A stretch of 11,057 nt of DNA from positions 1 through 11,057 of the forward strand of contig URUD01000069.1 in the NCBI GenBank assembly GCA_900550935.1, written 5' to 3'. The notes below the pieces were generated by a model, which saw only the letters and a list, made by a program, of their open reading frames with translations, searched no databases and was not told where the DNA came from. The first letter of the stretch is position 1. Each line of letters begins with the position of its first letter. Shown piece after piece: positions 5,441 to 11,057 of this stretch. Source of the DNA: an uncultured Roseburia sp. Its GTDB lineage: Bacteria; Bacillota; Clostridia; Lachnospirales; Lachnospiraceae. The position numbers were made by a program, and so were the translations under genes.

Positions 5441-8362
5441 TTAACGTGGTACCTCAACCATAGTATATGCTTCTACCACATCAAACTCTGCAATATCATT
5501 GAAGCCTTCAAATACAAGACCACACTCGAATCCTGCTTTGACTTCTTTGACATCGTCTTTGAAACGTTTTAGGGATGCCAGATTTCCTTCGAAAATCTGC
5601 TCACCCTCACGGGAAATACGCACTTTACATCCTCTCTGGAATACACCGTCAAGCACATAGGAACCTGCGATATTTCCGACACCGGATGCCTTGAAGATCT
5701 GGCGTACTTCTGCATGACCGATCACTTTTTCCTCGAATACCGGGTCTAACATACCCTTCATTGCTGCAGAAACGTCCTCGATTGCATTGTAAATTACCTT
5801 GTAAAGTCTGACATCGACATTCTCGCGCTCTGCGGTCACTCTTGCGGTCTGATCCGGACGTACGTTAAATCCGATGATAATTGCATTGGAAGCAGAAGCT
5901 AAGCTGACATCGGACTCGTTGATGGCACCAACGCCACCATGGATCACTTTTACAACGACTTCCTCGTTGGACAGTTTTACAAGACTCTGTTTTACTGCCT
6001 CTACGGAACCCTGTACATCTGCTTTTACGATGATATTTAACTCTTTTACATTTCCGGACTGGATCTGTGAGAACAGATCGTCTAAGGACATCTTCGCCTT
6101 GGTATCCTCGATCAGTTTGTTCTTACTCTCGGAAATATAGGTCTCTGCAAATGCTCTTGCCTCTTTCTCGGTCGGTGTGGAAACGAATGTCTCACCTGCT
6201 TCCGGAACAGCGGAAAGTCCTAAGATCTCTACTGGAGTAGATGGACCTGCCTCTTTGACTCTTCTTCCCTGATCATCGATCATGGCACGTACCTTACCAT
6301 AGCAGCTGCCACATGCGATCGGCTGACCAACTTTTAAGGTACCTTTCTGTACTAATACGGTTGCTACCGCACCTCTTCCCTTATCCAGCTGTGCCTCGAT
6401 AACAAGACCTCTTGCGTTACGTTTTGGATTTGCTTTTAACTCGAGCACTTCTGCGGTCAGAAGGATCATCTCAAGCAGGTTGTCGATACCCTCTTTGGTA
6501 TGTGCAGATACCGGACAGAAGATGGTGCTTCCACCCCAGTCTTCCGGGATCAGTTCATACTCGGATAACTCCTGTTTTACACGCTCGATGTTTGCACTCG
6601 GTTTATCAATCTTGTTGATCGCAACAATGATCTCTACACCTGCTGCCTTTGCATGGTTGATCGCCTCTATGGTCTGTGGCATAACACCATCATCTGCTGC
6701 TACAACAAGGATTGCGATATCAGTTGAGTTTGCACCACGCATACGCATTGCAGTAAATGCCTCATGTCCCGGTGTATCTAAGAATGTGATGTTCTGTCCA
6801 TTGATGGATACGACAGATGCACCGATGTGCTGTGTGATACCCCCTGCCTCACGGTCTGTCACACGGGTAGAACGGATCGCATCCAGTAAGGATGTTTTAC
6901 CATGGTCAACGTGACCCATAACACAGACTACTGGTGGACGTGCAACTAAGGTCTCTTCCGGATCGTCCTCCTCTTTTAACAGCTCTGCGATCACATCGAT
7001 CTTCTCTTCCGGCTCACAGATGCAGTTGAACTCTAATGCGATCTCTTCTGCAGTCTCATAGTCTACTTCCTGATTAACGGTAACCATAGTGCCTTTTAAG
7101 AATAATTTCTTAACGATCACTGCCGGCTGTACTTTCATCTTGTCAGCAAGCTCTTTGATCGTTAATTTCTCCGGCAGTACCAGAGTACGGATCACATCTT
7201 CTTCCTGTTTCGGCTGTGGCTGCTGTGGTTTCTTTTTGCCACCGTTCTTCTCAAGGTTGACAAATCTCTCCTGCTTCTTGCCGCCAAGTGCATCATAATC
7301 GTTGCGCTGTTTTGCATTTTTGTTACGGTCTTTGTCACGCTCTCTGGACTCTTTGCCGCGCAGTTCATCCGGTGCTGCAACCGCTTCTTTGTTGAAACGA
7401 TCGAGTTCACGGTCGAGTCTGCCACCAGATTCTTTACCGCGATACGAATTGCCTTTGCCGCCGTTTCGATCACCCTGACCGCCATTCTGACCCGGTCTGT
7501 TATTCTGGTAAGGTCTCTGATTACCGTCACCTCTGCCACCTCTTTCTCCATACGGACGCTGTGGTCTGTCTCCGTTGCTGTTACGGTTAAAGCCACCCTG
7601 GTTTCTTCTGCGGTCACCCTGGTTTCCGTTCTGTCCCTGTCTGCGGTCACCATTACCCTGACGGTTATCTGCATATACGTTCTGACGTCTGGTTCCGTCT
7701 GCATTCTCGTATACGTTTTCTCTTCTTGGCTGCACGTTTTCCTGCTCTTTTACAGGTGCTTTTGCGGCTGCTTTGGCAGATTCTTTTTCTGCTGCTCTTT
7801 TTTCTGCTAATGCTGCTGCTTTTGCGGCTGCTGCGCGTTCTGCCTCTTCTGCTGCCTTAGCTGCCTCCGGATTGATGGCTCTCTCAAACATCTTTCTTAC
7901 ATCAACGCTTGATGCGGATGGTCTGGATGCCGGACGTCCGTTTCCGCCTGCTGTCTGTGGACGGCGTGCGCCATTGTTACCATTTCCATTTGGACGACCG
8001 TTTCCCTGTCCGCCAGGACGTCTGTTTCCGCCATCACGACGGCCATTTCCCTGTTTACTATACTGTGCATTATAAACAGCTGTTATACTGGATTTTTTCT
8101 TTGGACGTTCTGCACCATTCTCTGTTTTTGCAGCGTCATCCTTTGCAGGTGTCTTCTGCTCCGGTGCAGCCTTTTTTTCTTCTGCAGGTGCAGTCTCTTT
8201 CTCTGCCTTGGAAAACTTTTTTCGTACCATCTGCTGTGCAGCTTCCTCAATATTGCTGCTGTGTGATGTTACTGCGTATTCCGTTGTATTTAAAAATTCT
8301 ATAATCTGTTTATTTTCTAACCCTAATTCTTTTGCAAGTTCATGAACTCTCATTTTTGCCAT
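5441..8362 (-). CDS. infB: Translation initiation factor IF-2
   Basis: The GTPase that brings initiator tRNA to the 30S subunit and promotes subunit joining. With the start chosen here it has 973 residues, much longer than the 716 of B. subtilis, because of the N-terminal region. The first IF2N module is at about 4-41. Then follow a charged linker, an Asn/Gly/Arg-rich stretch (about 103-150), an Ala/Glu/Lys-rich probable helix (153-202), a second Asn/Gly/Arg/Gln-rich stretch (205-315) and a charged linker. A second IF2N module is at about 388-440. GTPase motifs: GHVDHGKT (483-490), GGITQHIG (507-514), DTPGHE (529-534), NKID (583-586), SAH (619-621). The C-terminal domains, including KADVQGSVEA (780-789), are complete. 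An ATG at 8380 overlaps the ylxQ stop but has no ribosome binding site; GGAGG at 8374-8378 serves the ATG at 8362. Confidence 0.97.
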   Translation of the reverse strand: MAKMRVHELAKELGLENKQIIEFLNTTEYAVTSHSSNIEEAAQQMVRKKFSKAEKETAPAEEKKAAPEQKTPAKDDAAKTENGAERPKKKSSITAVYNAQYSKQGNGRRDGGNRRPGGQGNGRPNGNGNNGARRPQTAGGNGRPASRPSASSVDVRKMFERAINPEAAKAAEEAERAAAAKAAALAEKRAAEKESAKAAAKAPVKEQENVQPRRENVYENADGTRRQNVYADNRQGNGDRRQGQNGNQGDRRRNQGGFNRNSNGDRPQRPYGERGGRGDGNQRPYQNNRPGQNGGQGDRNGGKGNSYRGKESGGRLDRELDRFNKEAVAAPDELRGKESRERDKDRNKNAKQRNDYDALGGKKQERFVNLEKNGGKKKPQQPQPKQEEDVIRTLVLPEKLTIKELADKMKVQPAVIVKKLFLKGTMVTVNQEVDYETAEEIALEFNCICEPEEKIDVIAELLKEEDDPEETLVARPPVVCVMGHVDHGKTSLLDAIRSTRVTDREAGGITQHIGASVVSINGQNITFLDTPGHEAFTAMRMRGANSTDIAILVVAADDGVMPQTIEAINHAKAAGVEIIVAINKIDKPSANIERVKQELSEYELIPEDWGGSTIFCPVSAHTKEGIDNLLEMILLTAEVLELKANPKRNARGLVIEAQLDKGRGAVATVLVQKGTLKVGQPIACGSCYGKVRAMIDDQGRRVKEAGPSTPVEILGLSAVPEAGETFVSTPTEKEARAFAETYISESKNKLIEDTKAKMSLDDLFSQIQSGNVKELNIIVKADVQGSVEAVKQSLVKLSNEEVVVKVIHGGVGAINESDVSLASASNAIIIGFNVRPDQTARVTAERENVDVRLYKVIYNAIEDVSAAMKGMLDPVFEEKVIGHAEVRQIFKASGVGNIAGSYVLDGVFQRGCKVRISREGEQIFEGNLASLKRFKDDVKEVKAGFECGLVFEGFNDIAEFDVVEAYTMVEVPR

Positions 8363-8373
8363 ATAGCTAAATT

Positions 8374-8378
8374 CCTCC
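8374..8378 (-). promoter_or_regulatory. Ribosome binding site deciding the infB start
   Basis: Minus-strand GGAGG, just after the ylxQ stop codon. It lies inside the reading frame that begins at the ATG at 8380 and 11 bases before the ATG at 8362, so it supports the shorter form beginning MAKMRVHELA. Confidence 0.6.
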
Positions 8379-8379
8379 A

Positions 8380-8700
8380 TTATTCAGTTGTTATTGCTGT
8401 TTTCAGTTTTTCTTCGATCGAATGTGCAAGTCCCTCATTCGTGATTGCAAGCGATGCCCGAAATTCTTTTCCAATGAAATGTCCCAATGTCTCTTTGTCC
8501 GCGTAGACATACATTGGCACTTCATAAAAATCTGTCATATTCCGAAACATTTTCTGTGTATTTTCGGATGCATCCCCGGCAACGATAACAAGATATGCAC
8601 TTCCATCCTTTACCGCTTTTTCTGTAGAAAACTCTCCGCTGGCAACGCCACCTGCTTTTGCTGCAATGCCAAGCATGGATAACACCTTATCTGGTCTCAA
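8380..8700 (-). CDS. ylxQ: L7Ae-family ribosomal/RNA-binding protein YlxQ
   Basis: A small protein of 106 residues of the L7Ae/L30e/S12e family, which binds kink-turn RNA; its precise cellular role is not settled. The N-terminus KVLSMLGIAAKAGGVASGEF (5-24) is the usual opening of YlxQ proteins, followed by a LVIVAGDASENT segment typical of the L7Ae core. The likely start is a TTG at 8700, with AAGGAGATG about ten bases upstream (AGGAG at 8711-8715). Later candidates (GTG at residue 6, ATG at residue 9) would cut into the conserved helix. The start lies 14 bases inside ylxR, and the stop TAA at 8380-8382 overlaps the first in-frame ATG of infB. This nusA-ylxR-ylxQ-infB order is conserved in Firmicutes. 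Confidence 0.92.
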   Translation of the reverse strand: MRPDKVLSMLGIAAKAGGVASGEFSTEKAVKDGSAYLVIVAGDASENTQKMFRNMTDFYEVPMYVYADKETLGHFIGKEFRASLAITNEGLAHSIEEKLKTAITTE

Positions 8701-8980
8701 GATCTTTCATCTCCTTTGTCAGCATGTCATATACATCCTTAGGAATTGACATTTTAAATGATCGCTCCAAACCCTTGCTTTTGATCGCCTGTTCTAAACA
8801 TTTGCTGTTCGGACACAGATATGCTCCCCTGCCATTTTTTCTTCCGGTTGTATCTAACATAATTTCTACCGCATCTTCTGACTCCTCAGAAGTCGTCTTA
8901 ATCACCCTGATCATGTCATTTTTGGCTTTCATCTCATGGCAGCCGACACACTGCCGCATCGGTATCTTTTTGTTTGCCAT
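8687..8980 (-). CDS. ylxR: YlxR/RnpM-family RNA-binding protein (DUF448)
   Basis: A small nucleic-acid-binding protein of 97 residues; the B. subtilis member has been described as a modulator of RNase P (RnpM). Landmarks are KIPMRQCVGCHEMK (4-18), the IRV strand and the GRGAYLC motif (50-56) that defines the family. Four cysteines stand in two pairs: Cys11/Cys14 and Cys56/Cys61. This could form a metal site, which is inference; the B. subtilis protein lacks most of them. A GTG at 8989 would add three residues, but it is part of the ribosome binding site itself (AGAGGTG, 8987-8993). That site is six bases from the ATG at 8980, so I take that ATG. The site overlaps the nusA stop codon, and the gene end overlaps ylxQ by 14 bases. 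Confidence 0.93.
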   Translation of the reverse strand: MANKKIPMRQCVGCHEMKAKNDMIRVIKTTSEESEDAVEIMLDTTGRKNGRGAYLCPNSKCLEQAIKSKGLERSFKMSIPKDVYDMLTKEMKDLETR

Positions 8981-8986
8981 TCCATT

Positions 8987-8993
8987 CACCTCT
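8987..8993 (-). promoter_or_regulatory. Ribosome binding site deciding the ylxR start
   Basis: Minus-strand AGAGGTG, overlapping the nusA TAG stop codon (8992-8994). It contains the in-frame GTG at 8989 and lies six bases before the ATG at 8980, which is therefore the better start. Confidence 0.75.
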
Positions 8994-10197
8994 ATTCTTC
9001 TGCGGTGTAATCCTCTGCATTGTCTGCTTCTTCTACATATTCACCGTCAGCCTCGCCGTCGTAGTTTTCTGCTGCTTCGGTTCCCTCTTCGTAATCTTCC
9101 TCTTCATAATACTCATCATCTTCGTATTCATTCTCATAATCAAGGAAATCACCGGATTCTCTCGCCTGTGTCTCGCTCTTGATATCGATCTTAAATCCGG
9201 TCAGTCTTGCTGCAAGTCTTGCATTCTGTCCTTCTTTACCGATCGCAAGGGATAACTGATAATCTGGAACAACAACTTTTGCTGCTTTCTCCTCTGCATC
9301 TGCGATAACGGAGATTACTTTTGCCGGGCTTAATGCGTTCTCGATCATCATTGCCGGGTTTTCATTCCAGGTGATGATATCGATCTTCTCGCCACGGAGT
9401 TCCTCAACGATGGCATTGACTCTCGCACCGTTGATACCAACACATGCTCCAACCGGGTCTACGTTTGGATCGTTGGACCATACCGCGATCTTGGTTCTGC
9501 TTCCTGCTTCTCTGGCGATTGCTTTGATCTCTACGATACCATCTTTTACTTCGGTTACCTCGGACTCAAACAGTCTCTTTACTAATTCCGGATGGGTTCT
9601 GGAAACTAAGATCTTTGGTCCTTTTGAGGTTGATTTTACTTCTAAGATGTAAAGTTTGATACGCTCGGTCGGCTGGAATACCTCACCTTTTACCTGCTCG
9701 TTTTCGGTTAAGATGGCATCTACTTTTCCAAGATTGATGCTGACGTTCTTTCCAACGTAACGCTGTACCACACCGGTCACTACATCTTTTTCTTTGCTGT
9801 AGTACTGGTCAAATAATACCTTGCGCTCTTCCTCACGGATCTTCTGTAAGATCACGTTTTTCGCATTCTGTGTTGCGATACGTCCAAACTCTTTTGACTG
9901 TACTTCTACATTGACAACATCTCCGATCTCATATTTGGAGTCGATCATCTTTGCATTTACCAGGCTGATCTGCTCTACTGGATCCTCTACGGTCTCAACA
10001 ACTGTTTTCTCCTGAAATACATGAAACTCACAGGTCTGTGGGTCAATGCTTACTTTTACATTCTCTGATTTTCCAAAATGGTTTTTGCATGCAGTAACAA
10101 GGGAATTTTCGATTGCCTCTAATAATGTCTCCTTGCTGATATTTTTCTCCTGCTCGATTATATTTAACGCTTCTAATAACTCGTTATTGCTGCTCAT
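8992..10197 (-). CDS. nusA: Transcription termination/antitermination factor NusA
   Basis: Binds RNA polymerase and nascent RNA, modulating pausing, intrinsic termination and antitermination. The protein has 401 residues against 371 in B. subtilis. The N-terminal polymerase-binding domain spans about 1-128 (MSSNNELLEALNIIEQEKNI is typical). An S1 domain follows (about 136-200), then KH1 with VGACVGINGARV (249-260) and KH2 with AIGKEGQNAR (318-327). Residues 350-401 form an unusual tail: 27 of 52 residues are Asp or Glu, eight are Tyr, and there is no Lys or Arg. It accounts for the extra length. The ATG at 10197 has AGGAGGA at 10205-10211. A 61-base gap follows rimP, and the ylxR ribosome binding site overlaps the nusA stop, so the genes are probably cotranscribed. 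As in other bacteria, the rimP-nusA-infB order suggests shared control. Confidence 0.98.
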   Translation of the reverse strand: MSSNNELLEALNIIEQEKNISKETLLEAIENSLVTACKNHFGKSENVKVSIDPQTCEFHVFQEKTVVETVEDPVEQISLVNAKMIDSKYEIGDVVNVEVQSKEFGRIATQNAKNVILQKIREEERKVLFDQYYSKEKDVVTGVVQRYVGKNVSINLGKVDAILTENEQVKGEVFQPTERIKLYILEVKSTSKGPKILVSRTHPELVKRLFESEVTEVKDGIVEIKAIAREAGSRTKIAVWSNDPNVDPVGACVGINGARVNAIVEELRGEKIDIITWNENPAMMIENALSPAKVISVIADAEEKAAKVVVPDYQLSLAIGKEGQNARLAARLTGFKIDIKSETQARESGDFLDYENEYEDDEYYEEEDYEEGTEAAENYDGEADGEYVEEADNAEDYTAEE

Positions 10198-10258
10198 TTT
10201 TTTATCCTCCTAAAATTTATTTGTCGTTATTATTACGCAGTATCCCTACACGATCGTT

Positions 10259-10726
10259 TTAAAAATCAAATGCCAGACGGATCAGTGCGATATCTGCTTT
10301 TTCAAACGTCATCGTCTGTCCATCTTCCATCTCGATCGTGACTGTCTTCTCATCATATGCCTTTAATATTCCGTAAAACTCTTTTTCCCTGTTGATCGCA
10401 CGATAGGTTCGGATCTCAAGTTCCCTGCCCATGCTGCGGATATAATCTTTTTCTTTTTTTAATGGTCTTCCAAGTCCCGGAGAACTTACTTCAAATACAT
10501 AGGAATCTTCTACGAAGTCTTCCTGATCCAAAATCTCGTTCATTTCACGTGCTACGGCCTCGCAATCGTTTACCGTAATGCCGCCTTCTTTGTCAATGTA
10601 AGCTCTTAAGTACCAGGTTCCCCCTTCTTTCACATACTCCACATCCACAAGCTCAAAATTCATGCGCTCGATGATTGGAGTGATCAGTTGCTCGGTGCGC
10701 GCTTCGTAATCTTCACGCTTTGACAT
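10259..10726 (-). CDS. rimP: Ribosome maturation factor RimP
   Basis: Binds free 30S subunits and helps assembly of the 3' domain and central pseudoknot region of 16S rRNA. It has 155 residues, the usual size. The N-terminal alpha/beta domain carries FELVDVEYVKEGGTWYLRAY and the strongly conserved FEVSSPGLGRPLKKEKDY (78-95); relatives more often have Asp instead of Gly in PGLxRPL. The C-terminal part (from about 96) is the SH3-like domain, ending in KADIALIRLAFDF. The ATG at 10726 is preceded by AGAAGGTG at a normal distance. This is the first gene of the operon: a promoter (10838-10866) and a hairpin-bearing leader lie upstream, and nusA follows after 61 bases. Confidence 0.96.
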   Translation of the reverse strand: MSKREDYEARTEQLITPIIERMNFELVDVEYVKEGGTWYLRAYIDKEGGITVNDCEAVAREMNEILDQEDFVEDSYVFEVSSPGLGRPLKKEKDYIRSMGRELEIRTYRAINREKEFYGILKAYDEKTVTIEMEDGQTMTFEKADIALIRLAFDF

Positions 10727-10784
10727 GTATACACCTTCTTTCTTCCATATTCAGTTTTCATTCGAAATGACTCTTAAACGTGAA

Positions 10785-10812
10785 TTGAGAGAGAACTTTC
10801 GCTCTCTCTCAA
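10785..10812 (-). promoter_or_regulatory. Tetraloop hairpin in the rimP operon leader
   Basis: In the minus-strand RNA, TTGAGAGAGA (10803-10812) pairs perfectly with TCTCTCTCAA (10785-10794). A further G-U and a C-G pair close a GAAA tetraloop, giving a 12-bp stem. The GNRA loop and the G-U pair only make sense in minus-strand RNA, which supports the predicted transcript. It lies 58 bases before the rimP start codon and no U-run follows, so it is not a simple terminator. It may protect the mRNA 5' end or bind a regulator; its function is unknown. Confidence 0.75.
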
Positions 10813-10822
10813 CCAAGTCATC

Positions 10823-10847
10823 GTGTTATCACTTAATAATGTAACAC
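10823..10847. repeat. Inverted repeat around the rimP promoter -10
   Basis: GTGTTA (10823-10828) and TAACAC (10842-10847) are perfect inverted half-sites separated by 13 bases, bracketing the -10 box and the expected transcription start. The spacing of about two helical turns between centres suits a dimeric DNA-binding protein, but six-base arms can occur by chance. Confidence 0.45.
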
Positions 10848-10866
10848 CTTTTCCTTTAAAATGCAA
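10838..10866 (-). promoter_or_regulatory. Probable sigma-A promoter for the rimP-nusA-infB operon
   Basis: Minus-strand TTGCAT (10861-10866), a 17-base spacer and TACATT (10838-10843) preceded by TGT, an extended -10. The hexamers match consensus at only three and four of six positions, so confidence rests on spacing, the TGN element and the position between an intrinsic terminator and rimP. Transcription would start near 10831, giving a leader of about 105 nt. Confidence 0.7.
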
Positions 10867-10874
10867 GCATTTTA
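10857..10874. repeat. Perfect palindrome over the rimP promoter -35
   Basis: Eight-base arms TAAAATGC and GCATTTTA flank a two-base centre (AA), forming a perfect 18-bp dyad. It covers the whole -35 box (10861-10866) and lies upstream of the expected transcription start, so it should act as DNA rather than RNA. It looks like an operator for a dimeric regulator; none is identified. Confidence 0.6.
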
Positions 10875-10915
10875 CCTAAATTTCGCATTCTACGGATCTT
10901 ACCATGGATTTTTAC

Positions 10916-10950
10916 AAAAAAAAATATCAACATACCATCTGGTATATTGA
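10916..10950 (-). terminator. Intrinsic terminator after tRNA-Glu
   Basis: In the minus-strand RNA TCAATATACC (10941-10950) pairs with GGTATGTTGA (10927-10936) over ten pairs with one wobble and a four-base loop. It is followed by TA and nine T residues (10916-10924 as plus-strand A). It ends the tRNA transcript 46 bases after the tRNA and separates it from the rimP promoter. Confidence 0.9.
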
Positions 10951-10996
10951 CATTCTTTCGGGTTGGGCTGTTTCTTTCTTTCGAAATAACAGTGAA

Positions 10997-11057
10997 CAGC
11001 TTGTAGGGGAATCGAACCCCTGTTTCCGCCGTGAGAGGGCGGCGTCTTAACCGCTTG
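10997..11057 (-). tRNA. tRNA-Glu (anticodon CTC), 5' end outside the window
   Basis: The minus strand reads the D-arm remnant CAAGCGGTTAAGAC, a perfect five-pair anticodon stem (CCGCC with GGCGG, 11038-11042 and 11026-11030) with loop CTCTCAC, and a T-arm AGGGG-TTCGATT-CCCCT, then the 3' acceptor strand ACAAGCT and discriminator G at 10997. The anticodon CTC (11033-11035) reads GAG, glutamate, and the body resembles bacterial tRNA-Glu. No CCA is encoded (the next bases are TTC), so CCA must be added after transcription. The first 11 or so bases lie beyond the window edge. Confidence 0.93.

Noticed and set aside
7192..7704. 170-codon minus-strand open frame inside infB
   Set aside because: It is an alternative frame of the Asn/Gly/Arg-rich part of infB; its Thr/Arg/Val-rich, repetitive product merely reflects the low-complexity codons, and no ribosome binding site is evident.
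7421..8068. Possible tandem DNA repeats or CRISPR-like array in infB
   Set aside because: The repetition is at amino-acid composition level (Asn, Gly, Arg); there are no equal-length repeated DNA units or spacers.
8658..9182. 174-codon plus-strand open frame opposite ylxR and nusA
   Set aside because: It lies antisense to three confidently identified genes, has a composition typical of an antisense frame, and spans gene boundaries.
10857..10874. Reading the 18-bp palindrome as a terminator stem
   Set aside because: A two-base loop cannot close as RNA without breaking inner pairs, no T-run follows on either strand in a suitable position, and a better terminator already lies at 10916-10950.

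Overview
The window carries the conserved bacterial nusA-infB translation/transcription operon and its downstream rpsO-pnp unit, all on the minus strand. Reading in the direction of transcription (high to low coordinates): a partial tRNA-Glu(CTC) with its terminator, then rimP, nusA, ylxR (rnpM), ylxQ, infB, rbfA, nrnA, truB, ribF, a secreted SH3b-NlpC/P60 protein, rpsO, and the first 119 codons of pnp. I see no mobile element, CRISPR array or phage gene. The genome type is a low-to-moderate GC Firmicute of class Clostridia. The order rbfA-nrnA-truB without ylxP, the style of the proteins, and an IF2 with a very long Asn/Gly/Arg-rich N-terminal region fit a Lachnospiraceae gut anaerobe (for example Roseburia-like). 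That placement is inference from pattern, not from a search.

Region by region. 10997-11057 is the 3' part of a tRNA-Glu, followed by an intrinsic terminator (10916-10950). 10831-10874 holds a promoter for the rimP operon, overlaid by a perfect 18-bp palindrome on the -35 side and an inverted repeat around the -10. The roughly 105-nt rimP leader contains a 12-bp stem closed by a GAAA tetraloop. From 10726 down to 2221 nine genes are packed tightly, with overlaps or short gaps, and probably form one long transcript. They cover ribosome maturation (rimP, rbfA), transcription elongation and termination (nusA), RNA-binding accessory factors (ylxR, ylxQ), translation initiation (infB), nanoRNA/pAp turnover (nrnA), tRNA pseudouridylation (truB) and flavin cofactor synthesis (ribF).

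A separate extended -10 promoter (2176-2204, consensus -35 and 17-bp spacer) drives the exported cell-wall hydrolase at 975-2138. Another near-consensus promoter (937-965) drives rpsO, behind a structured leader that could carry S15 autoregulation. rpsO ends in a strong intrinsic terminator (483-514). Between it and pnp lies a long imperfect hairpin (392-468) that resembles in position and size the RNase III/PNPase autoregulatory leader known from enterobacteria.

The most rewarding material is not a new gene system but regulatory structure around a housekeeping operon: the pnp leader hairpin, the rpsO leader with mutually exclusive stems, and the palindromes over the rimP promoter. At protein level there is a very acidic, tyrosine-studded tail on NusA paired with an Arg/Gly/Asn-rich disordered region in IF2. 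Several start codons are better placed slightly downstream of the longest open frame, based on Shine-Dalgarno spacing (ylxR, infB, truB, rpsO).
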